Below are positions 1-9,753 of a DNA stretch of 64,000 nucleotides, piece by piece (positions within the stretch are counted from its first letter, which is position 1; every line of letters begins with the position of its first letter). The stretch spans positions 1 through 64,000 of the forward strand of contig NZ_LBHJ01000020.1 in the NCBI RefSeq assembly GCF_001006305.1. Direction: 5' to 3'. This DNA comes from Silvibacterium bohemicum (GTDB lineage Bacteria > Acidobacteriota > Terriglobia > Terriglobales > Acidobacteriaceae). Position numbers and translations under genes: made by a program. Below the pieces are notes generated by a model. It had not been told where the DNA came from, ran no database searches, and saw nothing but the letters and a program-made list of their open reading frames with translations.

Positions 1-520
1 CCGTTGGTTGGACCACGTAGGTAAAGCCACTGGCCAGGCTTCCGCTCTGCGAGCCCACGCTATTGGTCACGGTCACTGTCGACGCTCCGGCGCTGCCTGC
101 GGGCGTGGTCGCGGTGATGGTCGTGCTGTTGACCACCACTACGTTCGTTGCGGCCGCTGTGCCGAACTTCACCGCTGCTCCCGTCGCGAAGTTCGTTCCC
201 GTGATGGTCACAGCGGTGCCGCCCGAGTTTGAACCGCTGTTCGGACTCACGCTGCTCACTGTTGGCTGGCCTACATAAGTAAACGCAGCAGGCAGGCTGC
301 CGCTCTGGCCGCCGCTATTGGCCACCGTCACGGTTGCTGTTCCAGCGCTGCCCGCCGGTGTCGTCGCGGTGATGGTCGTGCTGTTCACCACCACCACGTT
401 CGTCGCAGCCGAGCCGCCGAACGTTACAGTTGCTCCCACGGCGAAATCCAGTCCGGTAATCGTCACAGCTGTACCGCCTGCCGATGGACCGGTACTCGGA
501 GTTATGCCGCTCAGAAAGGG
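1..520 (-). repeat. Two tandem TIG/IPT-encoding repeats
   Basis: Two direct repeats of roughly 250 bp encode Ig-like TIG domains containing the phrases GGTAVTITG and NVVVVNSTTITATTPAGSAG. Nucleotide identity is visibly high, so unequal crossover could change the copy number. The array runs towards or past the window edge. Confidence 0.75.
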
Positions 521-2791
521 CACGTTACTAGCAGCTGCGGCCCGGAACGTGACAGTCTGCATAACCCAATTGCCAGATGCATTCAAAGGCGCCCAAGAGT
601 GATAACTGCCAGGCACGTTTACGAGACGATCTGCAGCGAGATCTGAATCCGGGGAGGTGATGGTTCTGATCGTGAAGGGCGCGCCGGCCATGATGGTGGT
701 GTTGCTGCTCACCGTATCGGCCCCCAGAATCAACTCATTCGCGGCATTTGTCGCAACCAAACCGCTGTCAGCAATGTTGCTGTTTCCGCTGGCTCCAGCA
801 GAGACATCCAGCGGGTTCGAAGTAGATACTCCGCTGTATTCAAGAATGCGTACATCGGGCTTCGTTGCCGCTTCATTGAAGGTGACCGTCACCGCATTGG
901 AGCTGCTGCCGACGATGTTCTTGGCGTAGTAGATCGATTGGCTCAGACCTATGCCTGTAACCGGGCCACTCGCCAAGGCATAGGTATTTCCCGCGGAATC
1001 GGTGACGGACTGCACAGCGGCGACAGTATCGTTCCAGCCTACGATTACAACATTCAGATCGTCGGCTGTTTGCGCTGAAGTATAGGCCACGGGGACCGAC
1101 TCCGTGGTGGACTGGGGGGTGGCAGATGCCACCTGAACGAACTGAATGCCCTGGGGGACCGGCGGATTCAGGCCGTAAACCTGTAACTGACCGGAAAATG
1201 AAGCCACGTACACTTTTCCATTCGCAATCGTAGGCGGATTGAACTTAGCGTAACTGCCCACGTTGTCGCGGGTCGCATTTTGTGTGCTGTCCCACAACTC
1301 CGTCGCTAGATTTGTTGCATCGAAGGCTCTTAGTACGCCGGGAACGGGAACGCCGGTGGCTCTTCCCAGGAGCGACGCTGTCGACCACACGATGCCCGAA
1401 CCAGTCTGGCTTTGGTTAGCCGAAAGAGAGAGCGCCGCCGCATTTGAGAATCCCGCAGAGTTCTGGATCGTACTTTCGGAAATGGGAGTTGTATTAAATA
1501 AGGATCCGGTGAACTGGTAAGCTTTCAAAAAATCGTTCGGTCCCCAGATATATATGACAGGTCCGTTGTTAGGGCTATCCCAATAAATTGGGGAGCTGAA
1601 AAAGGGTCCAGTGGTTGCCGTGAACTCCTGAACATCATTGTCAACGCTGGCATTGAAGTGCCCCATGTCAGCGGAGTTAACTACGCGAAGAATCGCATCC
1701 TTTCCAATTCCCACCAGCAGAGAAGTTCCAGGCATCAGCATGGGACCGCCAGCACCCAGATCGGTATTATCCGCATTCAATGTCGCTTGGTTGGACGGAG
1801 TGAAATAATCGGACACAGCTAAAGATGGTCCGCTAAACTTCACAAAGGCGTCGCCGTAGTCGATACCGCCGGCGACATTTGCAGTGAAGTCGCCATTGCC
1901 AGTCATCGTATAGACGTTACCTGCGGCGTCGGCAACCAAGCCCTGCCCGCAAGACCAGATACCTCCGTCATCTCCGTTCGGCGTGACATTAAATATTGCT
2001 TCTTGCTGCAGAGTGGTGGCGTTGTAGCTCATCACCCACCCGTGCCAGACACCAATGTCCCCCACCGAACCGAAGGCAAGATAGAGAACACCATTATCAA
2101 GAAGCAATGACGGCCTCTGATGATGATAGGTCGGATCGAATGTGACCACGCCGCCTTGGTTGGCTGTACCGGTTCCATTTACCTGCCCTACAATCTCGAC
2201 CGGGCCTCCAAGCTCTTCGGTTCCAGTCGTCAGGTCCAATGCATGAATGTAATCGTGATAAGTACCATTATTGGTGTTCTTGGTTCTGGTCACTACATAG
2301 ATAATTCCCGCGACAGGGTCGATCGCAGGAGTGCTGGTAATTCCGATCTCAGGGCTGATGTCGTAGTAAGGGCAATCAGCGGGATTGGTGTCGTTCGTGA
2401 TGATGCAGATATCCTGCATGGGAACGGGCGTGCCTAGGTTCACTTGCCATAAGGGAGCCGGTTCGTTGGGGTTGTCGGCGTCAAATGCATAGACGCTATT
2501 GTGCTCGGTGGCTACAAAGACGACATTGTGGATTGCACCTTGAATGGTGAGTCCTGGAACATATAAAGGCTGGGTATAGATGAAACCATCAACTGTGCGC
2601 CAGAACAGCTTTCCGAAACTATTCTGATTCACATTCGCCGTGTCCAGGATGGTCTCATTCAGATTCTGCCCCGTGCGCGCGTTGTCGTTGTGCTGGGTCA
2701 GGACGGAGACTTGGCCCATGCCCAAAAACACGTGAAATAGCACTGAAAGCAGAAGGCAGATCTTAGCGCAGCCAGTAGCATGATGTTTCAT
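1..2791 (-). CDS. Secreted beta-propeller and TIG/IPT repeat protein, 3' end cut by the window
   Basis: The reading frame opens at an ATG at 2791 and stays open to base 1, so at least 930 residues are present and the C-terminus lies outside. The first ~26 residues form a signal peptide, so the product is exported. Residues ~30-540 read like a PQQ-type beta-propeller (repeated phrases such as VYAFDAD, ALDLTTG, VYVASF). Residues ~545-750 form a module shared with the protein at 46726-48726. The last ~170 visible residues are two near-identical TIG/IPT Ig-like repeats. Family knowledge points to a cell-surface or extracellular protein; no catalytic motif was recognised. A GGATGG stretch just before the ATG supports this start. 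It follows the EPS operon in the same direction after a 164-bp gap. Confidence 0.8.
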   Translation of the reverse strand, partial: MKHHATGCAKICLLLSVLFHVFLGMGQVSVLTQHNDNARTGQNLNETILDTANVNQNSFGKLFWRTVDGFIYTQPLYVPGLTIQGAIHNVVFVATEHNSVYAFDADNPNEPAPLWQVNLGTPVPMQDICIITNDTNPADCPYYDISPEIGITSTPAIDPVAGIIYVVTRTKNTNNGTYHDYIHALDLTTGTEELGGPVEIVGQVNGTGTANQGGVVTFDPTYHHQRPSLLLDNGVLYLAFGSVGDIGVWHGWVMSYNATTLQQEAIFNVTPNGDDGGIWSCGQGLVADAAGNVYTMTGNGDFTANVAGGIDYGDAFVKFSGPSLAVSDYFTPSNQATLNADNTDLGAGGPMLMPGTSLLVGIGKDAILRVVNSADMGHFNASVDNDVQEFTATTGPFFSSPIYWDSPNNGPVIYIWGPNDFLKAYQFTGSLFNTTPISESTIQNSAGFSNAAALSLSANQSQTGSGIVWSTASLLGRATGVPVPGVLRAFDATNLATELWDSTQNATRDNVGSYAKFNPPTIANGKVYVASFSGQLQVYGLNPPVPQGIQFVQVASATPQSTTESVPVAYTSAQTADDLNVVIVGWNDTVAAVQSVTDSAGNTYALASGPVTGIGLSQSIYYAKNIVGSSSNAVTVTFNEAATKPDVRILEYSGVSTSNPLDVSAGASGNSNIADSGLVATNAANELILGADTVSSNTTIMAGAPFTIRTITSPDSDLAADRLVNVPGSYHSWAPLNASGNWVMQTVTFRAAAASNVPFLSGITPSTGPSAGGTAVTITGLDFAVGATVTFGGSAATNVVVVNSTTITATTPAGSAGTATVTVANSGGQSGSLPAAFTYVGQPTVSSVSPNSGSNSGGTAVTITGTNFATGAAVKFGTAAATNVVVVNSTTITATTPAGSAGASTVTVTNSVGSQSGSLASGFTYVVQPT

Positions 2792-2955
2792 TTTTACCAT
2801 CCAAATCCGGCCCAGTGTTTTCCTGGTATCAAACGTTTCTTGCAAGTCCGCTTCAAAGCTGCGATCAGTCGCCCACGACACGAAATCACTGATCAAGGAA
2901 GGTGTGGAATCTAAAAGAAGGTTGAAATCGATTTTTCTTACTTACTGGCGAGACC

Positions 2956-3906
2956 CTAACGGACCGCGACTTCTCGTGCTGAGTCCTGTGCCATTGCGCC
3001 CAGCTGACGGCGATACCAGGCTACTGTGGCCTCAAGACCTTCCTTCAGGGAGGTTTTGGGTTGATACCCTAGCCTGCTCGACAAGAAACTCGTGTCAGCC
3101 GCGCGTTCCTGTTCAAACGGACGATCCGGCAGAATGTCAAATGCCGGCTCAACGCCGTTGTCCACGATCTCCACAATCTGCTCTACGATCCCTCGAACGG
3201 ATGTAAGTATGGTGGTTCCAAGATCGAAAACGTTACCCTCGATACCGGGAATAACTGCTGCTCGCAGCAAACCATCGACGACATCCTCGACATAAATCCA
3301 GTCAGCTCTTCGCCGGCCACTGCCGAGCTTTGGACTCTCACCACACAGGAGCTTGCAAATCACAAATGGCACCAACTTCTGCATGTCCTTCTGGTTGGGA
3401 CCATAAGTCATAAAAATACGAGGCATAACAACCGGAGTTTGAAATAACTGGTAAAACATCCGCCCGTAAATACTGCCTGCCAATTTGGCCGCGGTATAAG
3501 GGGAACAAGGAAAGGTGGTGTCATCGATATACTGCGGCTCTTCCGAGGAATTTGCCAGCACAATGCGCTGACATCCTGCCTCGGTTGCGGCCGTCAGAAG
3601 ATGAACAGTGCTCTCAAGATTGCTGTGGAAGGTGGGTAATACGACATCTAAGTTACGACCCCCGCCAACGTAACTGGCCAGGTGAATTACTATTCGCGGA
3701 CGAGTGGCCTTTATTACCTGGCGCACTGCGGCGGGATCACCCAGATCGACCTGCCACCACTGAAGATTTTTGCTATCTACACGGTGAGCATCTCGAGAAA
3801 CCACATGCACGTTGGCATGGCATGCCACGAGTCGCCGGCAGAGATGAGTACCAATGAAGCCGCTGCCGCCAGTCACCAGCACGGAACTACGGGCAATCCG
3901 ATCCAT
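2956..3906 (-). CDS. NAD-dependent epimerase/dehydratase (SDR), last gene of the EPS run
   Basis: About 316 residues of the extended SDR family acting on nucleotide sugars. A TGGSGFIG dinucleotide-binding loop lies near the N-terminus and a YTAAK (YxxxK) catalytic pair near the middle. The ATG at 3906 shares one base with the TGA of the cupin-CheR gene, which implies coupled translation; an in-frame TTG at 3927 is the alternative. The exact sugar cannot be assigned. By position it belongs to the CDP-sugar/6-deoxyhexose branch at the 3' end of the locus. No terminator hairpin is obvious downstream. Confidence 0.82.
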   Translation of the reverse strand: MDRIARSSVLVTGGSGFIGTHLCRRLVACHANVHVVSRDAHRVDSKNLQWWQVDLGDPAAVRQVIKATRPRIVIHLASYVGGGRNLDVVLPTFHSNLESTVHLLTAATEAGCQRIVLANSSEEPQYIDDTTFPCSPYTAAKLAGSIYGRMFYQLFQTPVVMPRIFMTYGPNQKDMQKLVPFVICKLLCGESPKLGSGRRRADWIYVEDVVDGLLRAAVIPGIEGNVFDLGTTILTSVRGIVEQIVEIVDNGVEPAFDILPDRPFEQERAADTSFLSSRLGYQPKTSLKEGLEATVAWYRRQLGAMAQDSAREVAVR

Positions 3907-5321
3907 CAATTCGAAGGTGTCAGGCAATTTGGCTCCGTGTCATACAGTGTCTCTGTTATCTGCGCATTTTCGTCATTCCTCATTGACTGGGCAGGCGGAA
4001 TGGATCCCACTTGAAACACCGATGCGTATCGGATTTTCCAATCCGCTCTCCTTTTATTCAGAGGCTCCAGGCCGCCATAATGACAGGGCCAGCACACTTT
4101 ACAACTGGAGTCACCATCATGAATCTCCTCGAGCAGCTCCTGTACAGGTTGCCACTTCAAATCGCGCGCGACTTTTACACGAACATCGAGGTCGATTCCG
4201 GAGACAAAAAGATGCCCACCTGGATTTATCATTCGAGCAATGTTGCGTAAACAGTTTTCGGCTTCGAATGGATCCATATGGCAGATAAAATTGTTCGCTA
4301 CGACGATGTCTTGAGGACCGAGAATATCAAGCATTTCCGGCTCCCCGGCATCGCCGACATGCCAGGTGATCCCGTCTTTGATCCACGGTTTGACTGACAC
4401 AACGTCTCCGTTCTGGAGGAATAGTTCATCCATCTCCGCAGCATGGACGCGGTCAAAAATATCCGTATTGGTCAATTCCGGACGCGTTCGTGAGTAGACT
4501 CCCTGTTCCGCAAATTCCACGGCCTGCCTGGAGATATCTACAGCATGCAGGATAAGCTTCAAATCTGGCCGCGCAGACCGTATCGTCCACGCCACGGAAT
4601 AGGCCGCGGCGCCGGTGCTGCAGGCAAGAACAGCGACTCGCAACGTCTCTCCTTTGCCCTTCGTTTCAAGCAGGCGCCGAATCTGTTCTAGCTCTGGCCT
4701 ATTGCGCAGAAAGTAGGTGCTAAGGGCCTGTGCCCGAACCCTATGCATCCGCGCCAAAGTATTCACAAGTGCGCCGTACGAGAGCATCGGCCGCAGTCCG
4801 GCGAGTGACGACGGTAGACGACGCCACAATCGCTCATTCAGCCGAAGAAAAAAACTGGTCGGCGACTTGCCTAGAATTTTGGCCCGCACTAACTTTGTCG
4901 TCCACGAACTGTGATCGACTCCGTAAGGCCCTTCCCGAACAAGTACATCCGGATTCCATCGGGTATGCGTGTCGTTGCCGCTGAACCAGCGCGGCTTGGA
5001 AAGAATAAGCAGTGTCATCTTTCCCGAATAGCAGTATTCAACTTGTGGAGGCACCTCTACAAGCACGCCGGGGATGACGTCATACTTGCGATTGTCGATC
5101 GTGAAATATCCGCTACCGGCGAGAACATAGTAAGTGCGCGCGATCTTTCTGCTCACCATGAAAGTATCGTGACCCTTTTCAACCTCGACGTAATAGATTT
5201 CGAGATCTTTTTGATTCAGTGGGCCGAACGAATACCCCAATAGACCTTTCCCGGTAAATGTGGCTGAAGTTGGACGCGTGTATGTGTACGGCGTTGACTC
5301 GTTGCTCGGTGCGTTTCGCAT
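3906..5321 (-). CDS. Cupin fused to a CheR-like SAM methyltransferase
   Basis: About 471 residues from the ATG at 5321; the longer open frame upstream has no conserved content. Residues ~28-110 form a cupin-like beta-barrel (YYVLAGSGYFTID, VPPQVEYCYSG), as in WxcM/FdtA-like or mannose-isomerase-like sugar proteins. Residues ~200-440 resemble the CheR methyltransferase fold: STYFLRN at ~201, the SAM loop ACSTGAAAYS at ~233-242, then HAVDIS at the acidic ribose-binding position. In CheR the loop is usually ACSTGEEPYS, so this is a divergent member. There is no receptor-binding tail or chemotaxis neighbour. It sits between the flippase and an SDR gene, so a sugar or polymer O-methylation role is inferred. 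The fusion is unusual. Confidence 0.72.
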   Translation of the reverse strand: MRNAPSNESTPYTYTRPTSATFTGKGLLGYSFGPLNQKDLEIYYVEVEKGHDTFMVSRKIARTYYVLAGSGYFTIDNRKYDVIPGVLVEVPPQVEYCYSGKMTLLILSKPRWFSGNDTHTRWNPDVLVREGPYGVDHSSWTTKLVRAKILGKSPTSFFLRLNERLWRRLPSSLAGLRPMLSYGALVNTLARMHRVRAQALSTYFLRNRPELEQIRRLLETKGKGETLRVAVLACSTGAAAYSVAWTIRSARPDLKLILHAVDISRQAVEFAEQGVYSRTRPELTNTDIFDRVHAAEMDELFLQNGDVVSVKPWIKDGITWHVGDAGEPEMLDILGPQDIVVANNFICHMDPFEAENCLRNIARMINPGGHLFVSGIDLDVRVKVARDLKWQPVQELLEEIHDGDSSCKVCWPCHYGGLEPLNKRRADWKIRYASVFQVGSIPPAQSMRNDENAQITETLYDTEPNCLTPSN

Positions 5322-5425
5322 AACATCGCTTTCTTCGGCCGGGTGAATGGGCCTGTATGAAATCAGGACTTGTAGATAGCCGAGCGGTTCTGATTGCTGC
5401 TCTCGCCTGGAAAGTATTTCTCGAA

Positions 5426-6901
5426 CTAGCTGACCAGGCTTCCCTCTTCGACGGGAGAAGACTTTTTCAGCCCGCGGAAAAGATTCCAGTAAAGGGACCT
5501 CTGGCCTGGCACGAATAACAGCATCCCCGCGTAGGTGGCGAGGAGAAGGATGCACTCAAGCACCAATCGCGTCAAAGGAGAGAGTAATTGGCCGATAGCT
5601 AACCGCGCGCCGAAGGAGACGCATCCGGCCACAATGGCGGACGCAAGCGGACCGGTCACCGCAAGCAAAATATCCCGGAGGGTAATGACCGTGCCTCGAA
5701 CGCACCATGCGATGAGTGGGATGGCCCAAAGCGCCATCACACCTGAATATGCGAAGGCCACACCTTTCGGTCCATAGGGTAATCCCATCACGTAGCCTGC
5801 AATCATCACAGGCGCGAAGACCAAAGCAATTCTCAAACCACGCGTGACCATCCCTAATGAAGTGAGCAGCCATCCCAATGGGTTGATCACGGCGAAAATT
5901 ACAATTGTGGGAGCCAGCAGTCGAAAAATTGGAATCGCATCTTTCCATTTTGGCCCAAGAACAACGAGGATCAAGTCGTCGGCAAAGAGAGCGCAAGCCA
6001 TCGTGATCGGCAGGGTCATGCCTACAACCAAAGAGTAACCCTTAAGAAAGTAGCTCTTGAAACGGCCCGGATCATCCTGGACTCGTGACAACGCCGAAAA
6101 CGCGACCTCGCCCACGGCTGAATTTAGATTATCCGTTGGGATGTTGATGAGCTGGTATGCCCTTCCATAGATCCCGATTGCGCCGGCGCCCCAGAAACGT
6201 CCTATGAGTATTTTTTCGGAGTTATAAGCTAGATATGCGACCAAGCCATTCAGCGTGAGTGTGCCACCAAAGCGCAACATGGAGCGAATCCCGGTCTGTT
6301 TGCGGGGAATGCCTGGAAGCCAACCTGTAATTATCCAAAAAAGAATAGTTGCGGTAAGCGGAAGAGAGACTGTCATTGCAACGAGGGACCAATAACCGTA
6401 ACCTGCCTTCGCACCGCCAATACCAATTGCGGTACTCAGAATCAGGGAGACTACGCCGATCACGGCCAAAGCGGTAAAACGCATTTGGCGTTGAAGAAGT
6501 ACGGAATGTTGTATGCCGGCTGCATTGAAAACAAAACCTAGCGCCAGGACAGCCGTTACAGCAAGCAGTCTCGGCTCGTGATAAAAAGCAGCGATCGCCG
6601 GCGCTGCCGCTGCAGTCAAAACTGCAAGAATTGCTCCGACAAGAATGTTGATCCAGAAGAGCGTTGAGATCTGCTCGTCGGTGACGTCTATTCGCTGAAC
6701 TGCGGCCGCGGATAATCCGAAATCACGGAAGAGCGTCAAAATTCCCGTGAAGGCAGTGACCATGCCCACCAAGCCGAAGTCTTTCGGTCCTAAAAGCCGA
6801 GCCAGAATCATGAGCGAGCCCAAGCGAAGAGCAAAATTCGCTGCCTGAGCACTGAGCCTCGCAATACCTCCGCGGATTGTCTTCTCTTTCAGATTTTTCA
6901 T
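5426..6901 (-). CDS. Wzx-like polysaccharide flippase (MOP superfamily)
   Basis: About 491 residues from the ATG at 6901 (a TTG at 6931 is possible). The protein is almost wholly hydrophobic, with some 12-14 membrane segments separated by short basic loops, and the N-terminal RLGSLMILARLLGPKDFGL stretch typical of Wzx/RfbX/WzxC-type exporters. Such proteins flip lipid-linked repeat units across the inner membrane. It is the only flippase candidate in the locus, which together with the Wzy-like protein at 16580-17950 points to a Wzx/Wzy assembly route. Confidence 0.85.
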   Translation of the reverse strand: MKNLKEKTIRGGIARLSAQAANFALRLGSLMILARLLGPKDFGLVGMVTAFTGILTLFRDFGLSAAAVQRIDVTDEQISTLFWINILVGAILAVLTAAAAPAIAAFYHEPRLLAVTAVLALGFVFNAAGIQHSVLLQRQMRFTALAVIGVVSLILSTAIGIGGAKAGYGYWSLVAMTVSLPLTATILFWIITGWLPGIPRKQTGIRSMLRFGGTLTLNGLVAYLAYNSEKILIGRFWGAGAIGIYGRAYQLINIPTDNLNSAVGEVAFSALSRVQDDPGRFKSYFLKGYSLVVGMTLPITMACALFADDLILVVLGPKWKDAIPIFRLLAPTIVIFAVINPLGWLLTSLGMVTRGLRIALVFAPVMIAGYVMGLPYGPKGVAFAYSGVMALWAIPLIAWCVRGTVITLRDILLAVTGPLASAIVAGCVSFGARLAIGQLLSPLTRLVLECILLLATYAGMLLFVPGQRSLYWNLFRGLKKSSPVEEGSLVS

Positions 6902-6955
6902 GGACGTTCTTGAGGTATGGCGGGATTTCAACTGATTGGGTTCTGCTGCTCTTAC

Positions 6956-7609
6956 TCACATCACCAGCTTGCGGCAATAAAACGCCTCTGCATAACCGCT
7001 GGAGGAATTGCACTCCATCCCCCGCAGCCTCATGAGAGAAAGAAATGTCTCCGGCTGAAACCATCGCTTCTGACGCTGTGACTGAAAGGCTTCCATAAGA
7101 AAACTGACTTTTTTATGGCAGGTTTCCATCTCCAAAGGCACAAACACACTCGGTTGTCCCATGTCGCCGTCATATTTTGGAATTTCATACTCCAAAATCA
7201 AATGATCTCGAAATGTGTTCCAAGTCAGTTCCGCGATAAGTCGATGGTCTTGATGCGCATCCTTTCGATTGTGCGTGAAGACGAGACCTGGTGAGATTTT
7301 CTGTTTCAACTCTTCAAACACTGACTTCACTTCGGCGCCCACATACGGCATAAACCCGTCGGGGAAACTTTTCAGCAAAGGACCTTTCAACTGCGCCGTA
7401 GGGACGAACAATTCCGCGGCATGTTTTGCCTCGGATTCACGAGTTCCAAGAGCGCTGAACACCACCCAATGAAACTCACAATCCGGATATTTCTTGGCAA
7501 GGCGAAGAATCGATCCTCCGCAACCAATCTCGATATCATCTGAGTGACATCCCAGACACAATATTTGCAGCGGCCTACTCTTTTCGGCCTCCAGGTTCAA
7601 CTGAATCAT
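6956..7609 (-). CDS. PIG-L family (LmbE-like) deacetylase
   Basis: About 217 residues. The zinc-site signature of the PIG-L family is present as GCHSDDIEIGCGG (family usual: PHPDDE) and as HNRKDAHQDHR further on. Members remove acetyl groups from N-acetyl sugars or related amides. The ATG at 7609 overlaps the TGA of rfbF (ATGA), so the two are translationally coupled. A role in trimming an amino-sugar residue of the EPS is inferred. Confidence 0.83.
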   Translation of the reverse strand: MIQLNLEAEKSRPLQILCLGCHSDDIEIGCGGSILRLAKKYPDCEFHWVVFSALGTRESEAKHAAELFVPTAQLKGPLLKSFPDGFMPYVGAEVKSVFEELKQKISPGLVFTHNRKDAHQDHRLIAELTWNTFRDHLILEYEIPKYDGDMGQPSVFVPLEMETCHKKVSFLMEAFQSQRQKRWFQPETFLSLMRLRGMECNSSSGYAEAFYCRKLVM

Positions 7610-8427
7610 AGGCCGGCCGCTACCAACTCCAAGCGATTTGAGTGACCGTTGGTGTTTCTGTTCCAGACCTTCCACGGCGCAGTACTGACATTTAACTCCT
7701 CAAGACGTTGCTTGTCTTTGAAGGTGTCCATGCATTGCCAGAAGCCGCTGTACTTGTAGGCCAGTAAAGCCTGTTTGTCGATCAGACGCTGAAATGGCTC
7801 GCGCACGAGCTCTTCGCCCTGTTCAATGTGACTGAAAACCTCGTTCCGCATGACAAAAAAACCACCGTTGATCCACATATCGGTGCTGGTAAGCGGACAA
7901 ATTTCTTTCACCATTCCTTCAACACCAGTGTGAACGATGTCGAAGCTTCCGGGCGGCTGCACCAGCAGTAAAGAAGCGATGGCGCCGCTGCGTTCGAAGG
8001 TATCGATCATGGCGGGAAGTTGGACATCACTCAATCCATCCCCATAGTTCGCGAGAAATACTTCCTCGCCCCGAACATAGGGCTCTATTGCCCTGAAACG
8101 TTGGCCTATGTTGGCATTAGCGCCTGTCTCCACAAAGGTGATTGTCCAGTCATCAATATCGCGATTTAAAAACTTTACATTTCTTCCGCCTTGAGACCAG
8201 ACAAAATCGTTGGACACCGACTCGTCGTAATGTAGGAAATAGTCCTTAATAACGTTGCCCTTATATCCGAGGCAGATAATGAAGTCCTTATGGCCAAAGT
8301 GCGCGTAGTACTTCATAAGGTGCCAGAGGATCGGCCGTGTGCCTATCGTCACCATAGGCTTGGGGACATCGTCTGAATATCCGCGGAGCCGCATGCCGGA
8401 TCCGCCGCAAAACAAAACTACTTTCAT
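7606..8427 (-). CDS. rfbF: Glucose-1-phosphate cytidylyltransferase
   Basis: 273 residues, the full family length. It makes CDP-glucose from CTP and glucose 1-phosphate, the entry step for CDP-linked 3,6-dideoxy or branched sugars. The N-terminal FCGGSGMRL nucleotide-binding loop and the DDVPKPM segment fit RfbF, and YGDGLSDV supplies the metal-binding aspartates. The ATG at 8427 is preceded by a good GGAGGG ribosome site. It lies directly after a C-methyltransferase and before PIG-L. A clear CDP-glucose 4,6-dehydratase is not seen next to it. Confidence 0.92.
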   Translation of the reverse strand: MKVVLFCGGSGMRLRGYSDDVPKPMVTIGTRPILWHLMKYYAHFGHKDFIICLGYKGNVIKDYFLHYDESVSNDFVWSQGGRNVKFLNRDIDDWTITFVETGANANIGQRFRAIEPYVRGEEVFLANYGDGLSDVQLPAMIDTFERSGAIASLLLVQPPGSFDIVHTGVEGMVKEICPLTSTDMWINGGFFVMRNEVFSHIEQGEELVREPFQRLIDKQALLAYKYSGFWQCMDTFKDKQRLEELNVSTAPWKVWNRNTNGHSNRLELVAAGL

Positions 8428-8440
8428 AGCAACCCTCCTC

Positions 8441-9715
8441 TCAGCAAATCGTCACTTTGGGAATCGGCACGACAAAGCTGCCTCCCCACTCTCGAATGAA
8501 CTCCAGTTGCTTTATGATTTCGTCCTTTAAATTCCAGGGCAGAATCACTACATACTCAGGCTTGGTCTCACGAATTCGGTCTGGATGGTGGATCGGAATG
8601 TGTGTGCCAGGCAGGAAGCGTCCTTGCTTATAAGGGCTTCGATCAACTGTGTACTCAATTAGATCTCTTCCGATTCCGCAATAATGCAGCAGCGTTGCGC
8701 TCTTGCCCGGCGCCCCGTAGCCTGCCACGGACTTTCCCTCGCGAGCCGCTTTGACTAAGAAATCTACTAACGCCAGCTTGGTATCCTTCACCTCGCGGGC
8801 AAACCTCTCATAACCACCTACCGAATCGAGGCCAGCTTTTTCCTCGTCCTCAATCACGCGCGCCACATTTGGCGCCGTAGGATGGTTATTCGAACCCGCG
8901 CGACACGCGAACACACGCAGGGAGCCACCGTGCGATGGCAGCTCCTCCACGTCAAATACCTTGAGGCCGTGAGCCTCCATGATCCGAACCGTGGTCAGCA
9001 TGGAGAAATAGGAGAAATGTTCGTGATAAATGGTGTCGAACTCGTTCTTCTCGATCAGTTTCAACAGATGGGGAAATTCGAGCGTGAGCACACCTTCCGG
9101 CTTCAGGAGAACCTTCAATCCTTCTACGAAATCATTCAGATCCGGAACCTGTGCGAGAACATTGTTGCCGAGAACCAGGTCGGCGCTCTGCTCCTCTCTC
9201 ACTAACTCTTCAGCCAGGCGCGTCCCAAAAAAACTCACGAGCGTGGGAACACCCTTCTCTACAGCTACTTTGGCCACGTTCGCGGCGGGCTCAATGCCCA
9301 GCACCGGTATGTTATGTTGAACGAAATATTGCAGGAGGTATCCGTCGTTGCTCGCTACCTCGACTACAAAGCTGTCTTCGCCCAAACCGAAGCGAGATCT
9401 CATATTCTCGCAATAGCTCTTTGCATGCCTAAGCCAGGAATCTGAATATGACGAGAAGTATGCGTAATCGCTGAAGATGTTTTCCGCCCGTTCGTATTCC
9501 TCCAACTGTACGAGAAAACACGTATCGCACACATAAACGTGGAGCGGGTAGTAGGTCTCGCCGTGATTCAATTCAGTCCGGGACGGATATGTTTCGCAGA
9601 GGGGAGACATACCCAAATCCACGAATGTGTGTTGTACATTGGCGCCGCAAAAGCGGCAGCGCTTGACGCTGACTGCATCTTGTTTAGTTTCCGCAGGTAA
9701 TGTGATTGTGGCCAT
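8441..9715 (-). CDS. SAM-dependent sugar C-methyltransferase (zinc-binding N-domain)
   Basis: About 424 residues from the ATG at 9715. Three parts match the TylC3/NovU-type sugar C-methyltransferase architecture: an N-terminal zinc-binding region (CRFCG, then CDTCF), a central SAM domain (EVASNDGYLL loop) and a C-terminal part with GYGAPGKSATLLHYCG. These enzymes put a methyl group on a carbon of an NDP-4-keto-6-deoxysugar, giving branched sugars. Next to rfbF, the expected substrate is a CDP-ketosugar; that is inference. Confidence 0.88.
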   Translation of the reverse strand: MATITLPAETKQDAVSVKRCRFCGANVQHTFVDLGMSPLCETYPSRTELNHGETYYPLHVYVCDTCFLVQLEEYERAENIFSDYAYFSSYSDSWLRHAKSYCENMRSRFGLGEDSFVVEVASNDGYLLQYFVQHNIPVLGIEPAANVAKVAVEKGVPTLVSFFGTRLAEELVREEQSADLVLGNNVLAQVPDLNDFVEGLKVLLKPEGVLTLEFPHLLKLIEKNEFDTIYHEHFSYFSMLTTVRIMEAHGLKVFDVEELPSHGGSLRVFACRAGSNNHPTAPNVARVIEDEEKAGLDSVGGYERFAREVKDTKLALVDFLVKAAREGKSVAGYGAPGKSATLLHYCGIGRDLIEYTVDRSPYKQGRFLPGTHIPIHHPDRIRETKPEYVVILPWNLKDEIIKQLEFIREWGGSFVVPIPKVTIC

Positions 9716-9753
9716 AGATAGTGTCCGTTTTCTCGTAAGATGCTGGTGGAAAT

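Noticed and set aside
318-929. Plus-strand open frames rich in Val/Ala/Thr
   Set aside because: They mirror the TIG repeats and the shared module of the minus-strand gene; repeated codons create long antisense frames.
3552-4288. Several plus-strand open frames over the SDR and cupin-CheR genes
   Set aside because: Antisense shadows of well-supported minus-strand genes.
5322-5555. 78-codon N-terminal extension of the cupin-CheR protein
   Set aside because: Overlaps the flippase gene by 130 bp and has basic, low-conservation content.
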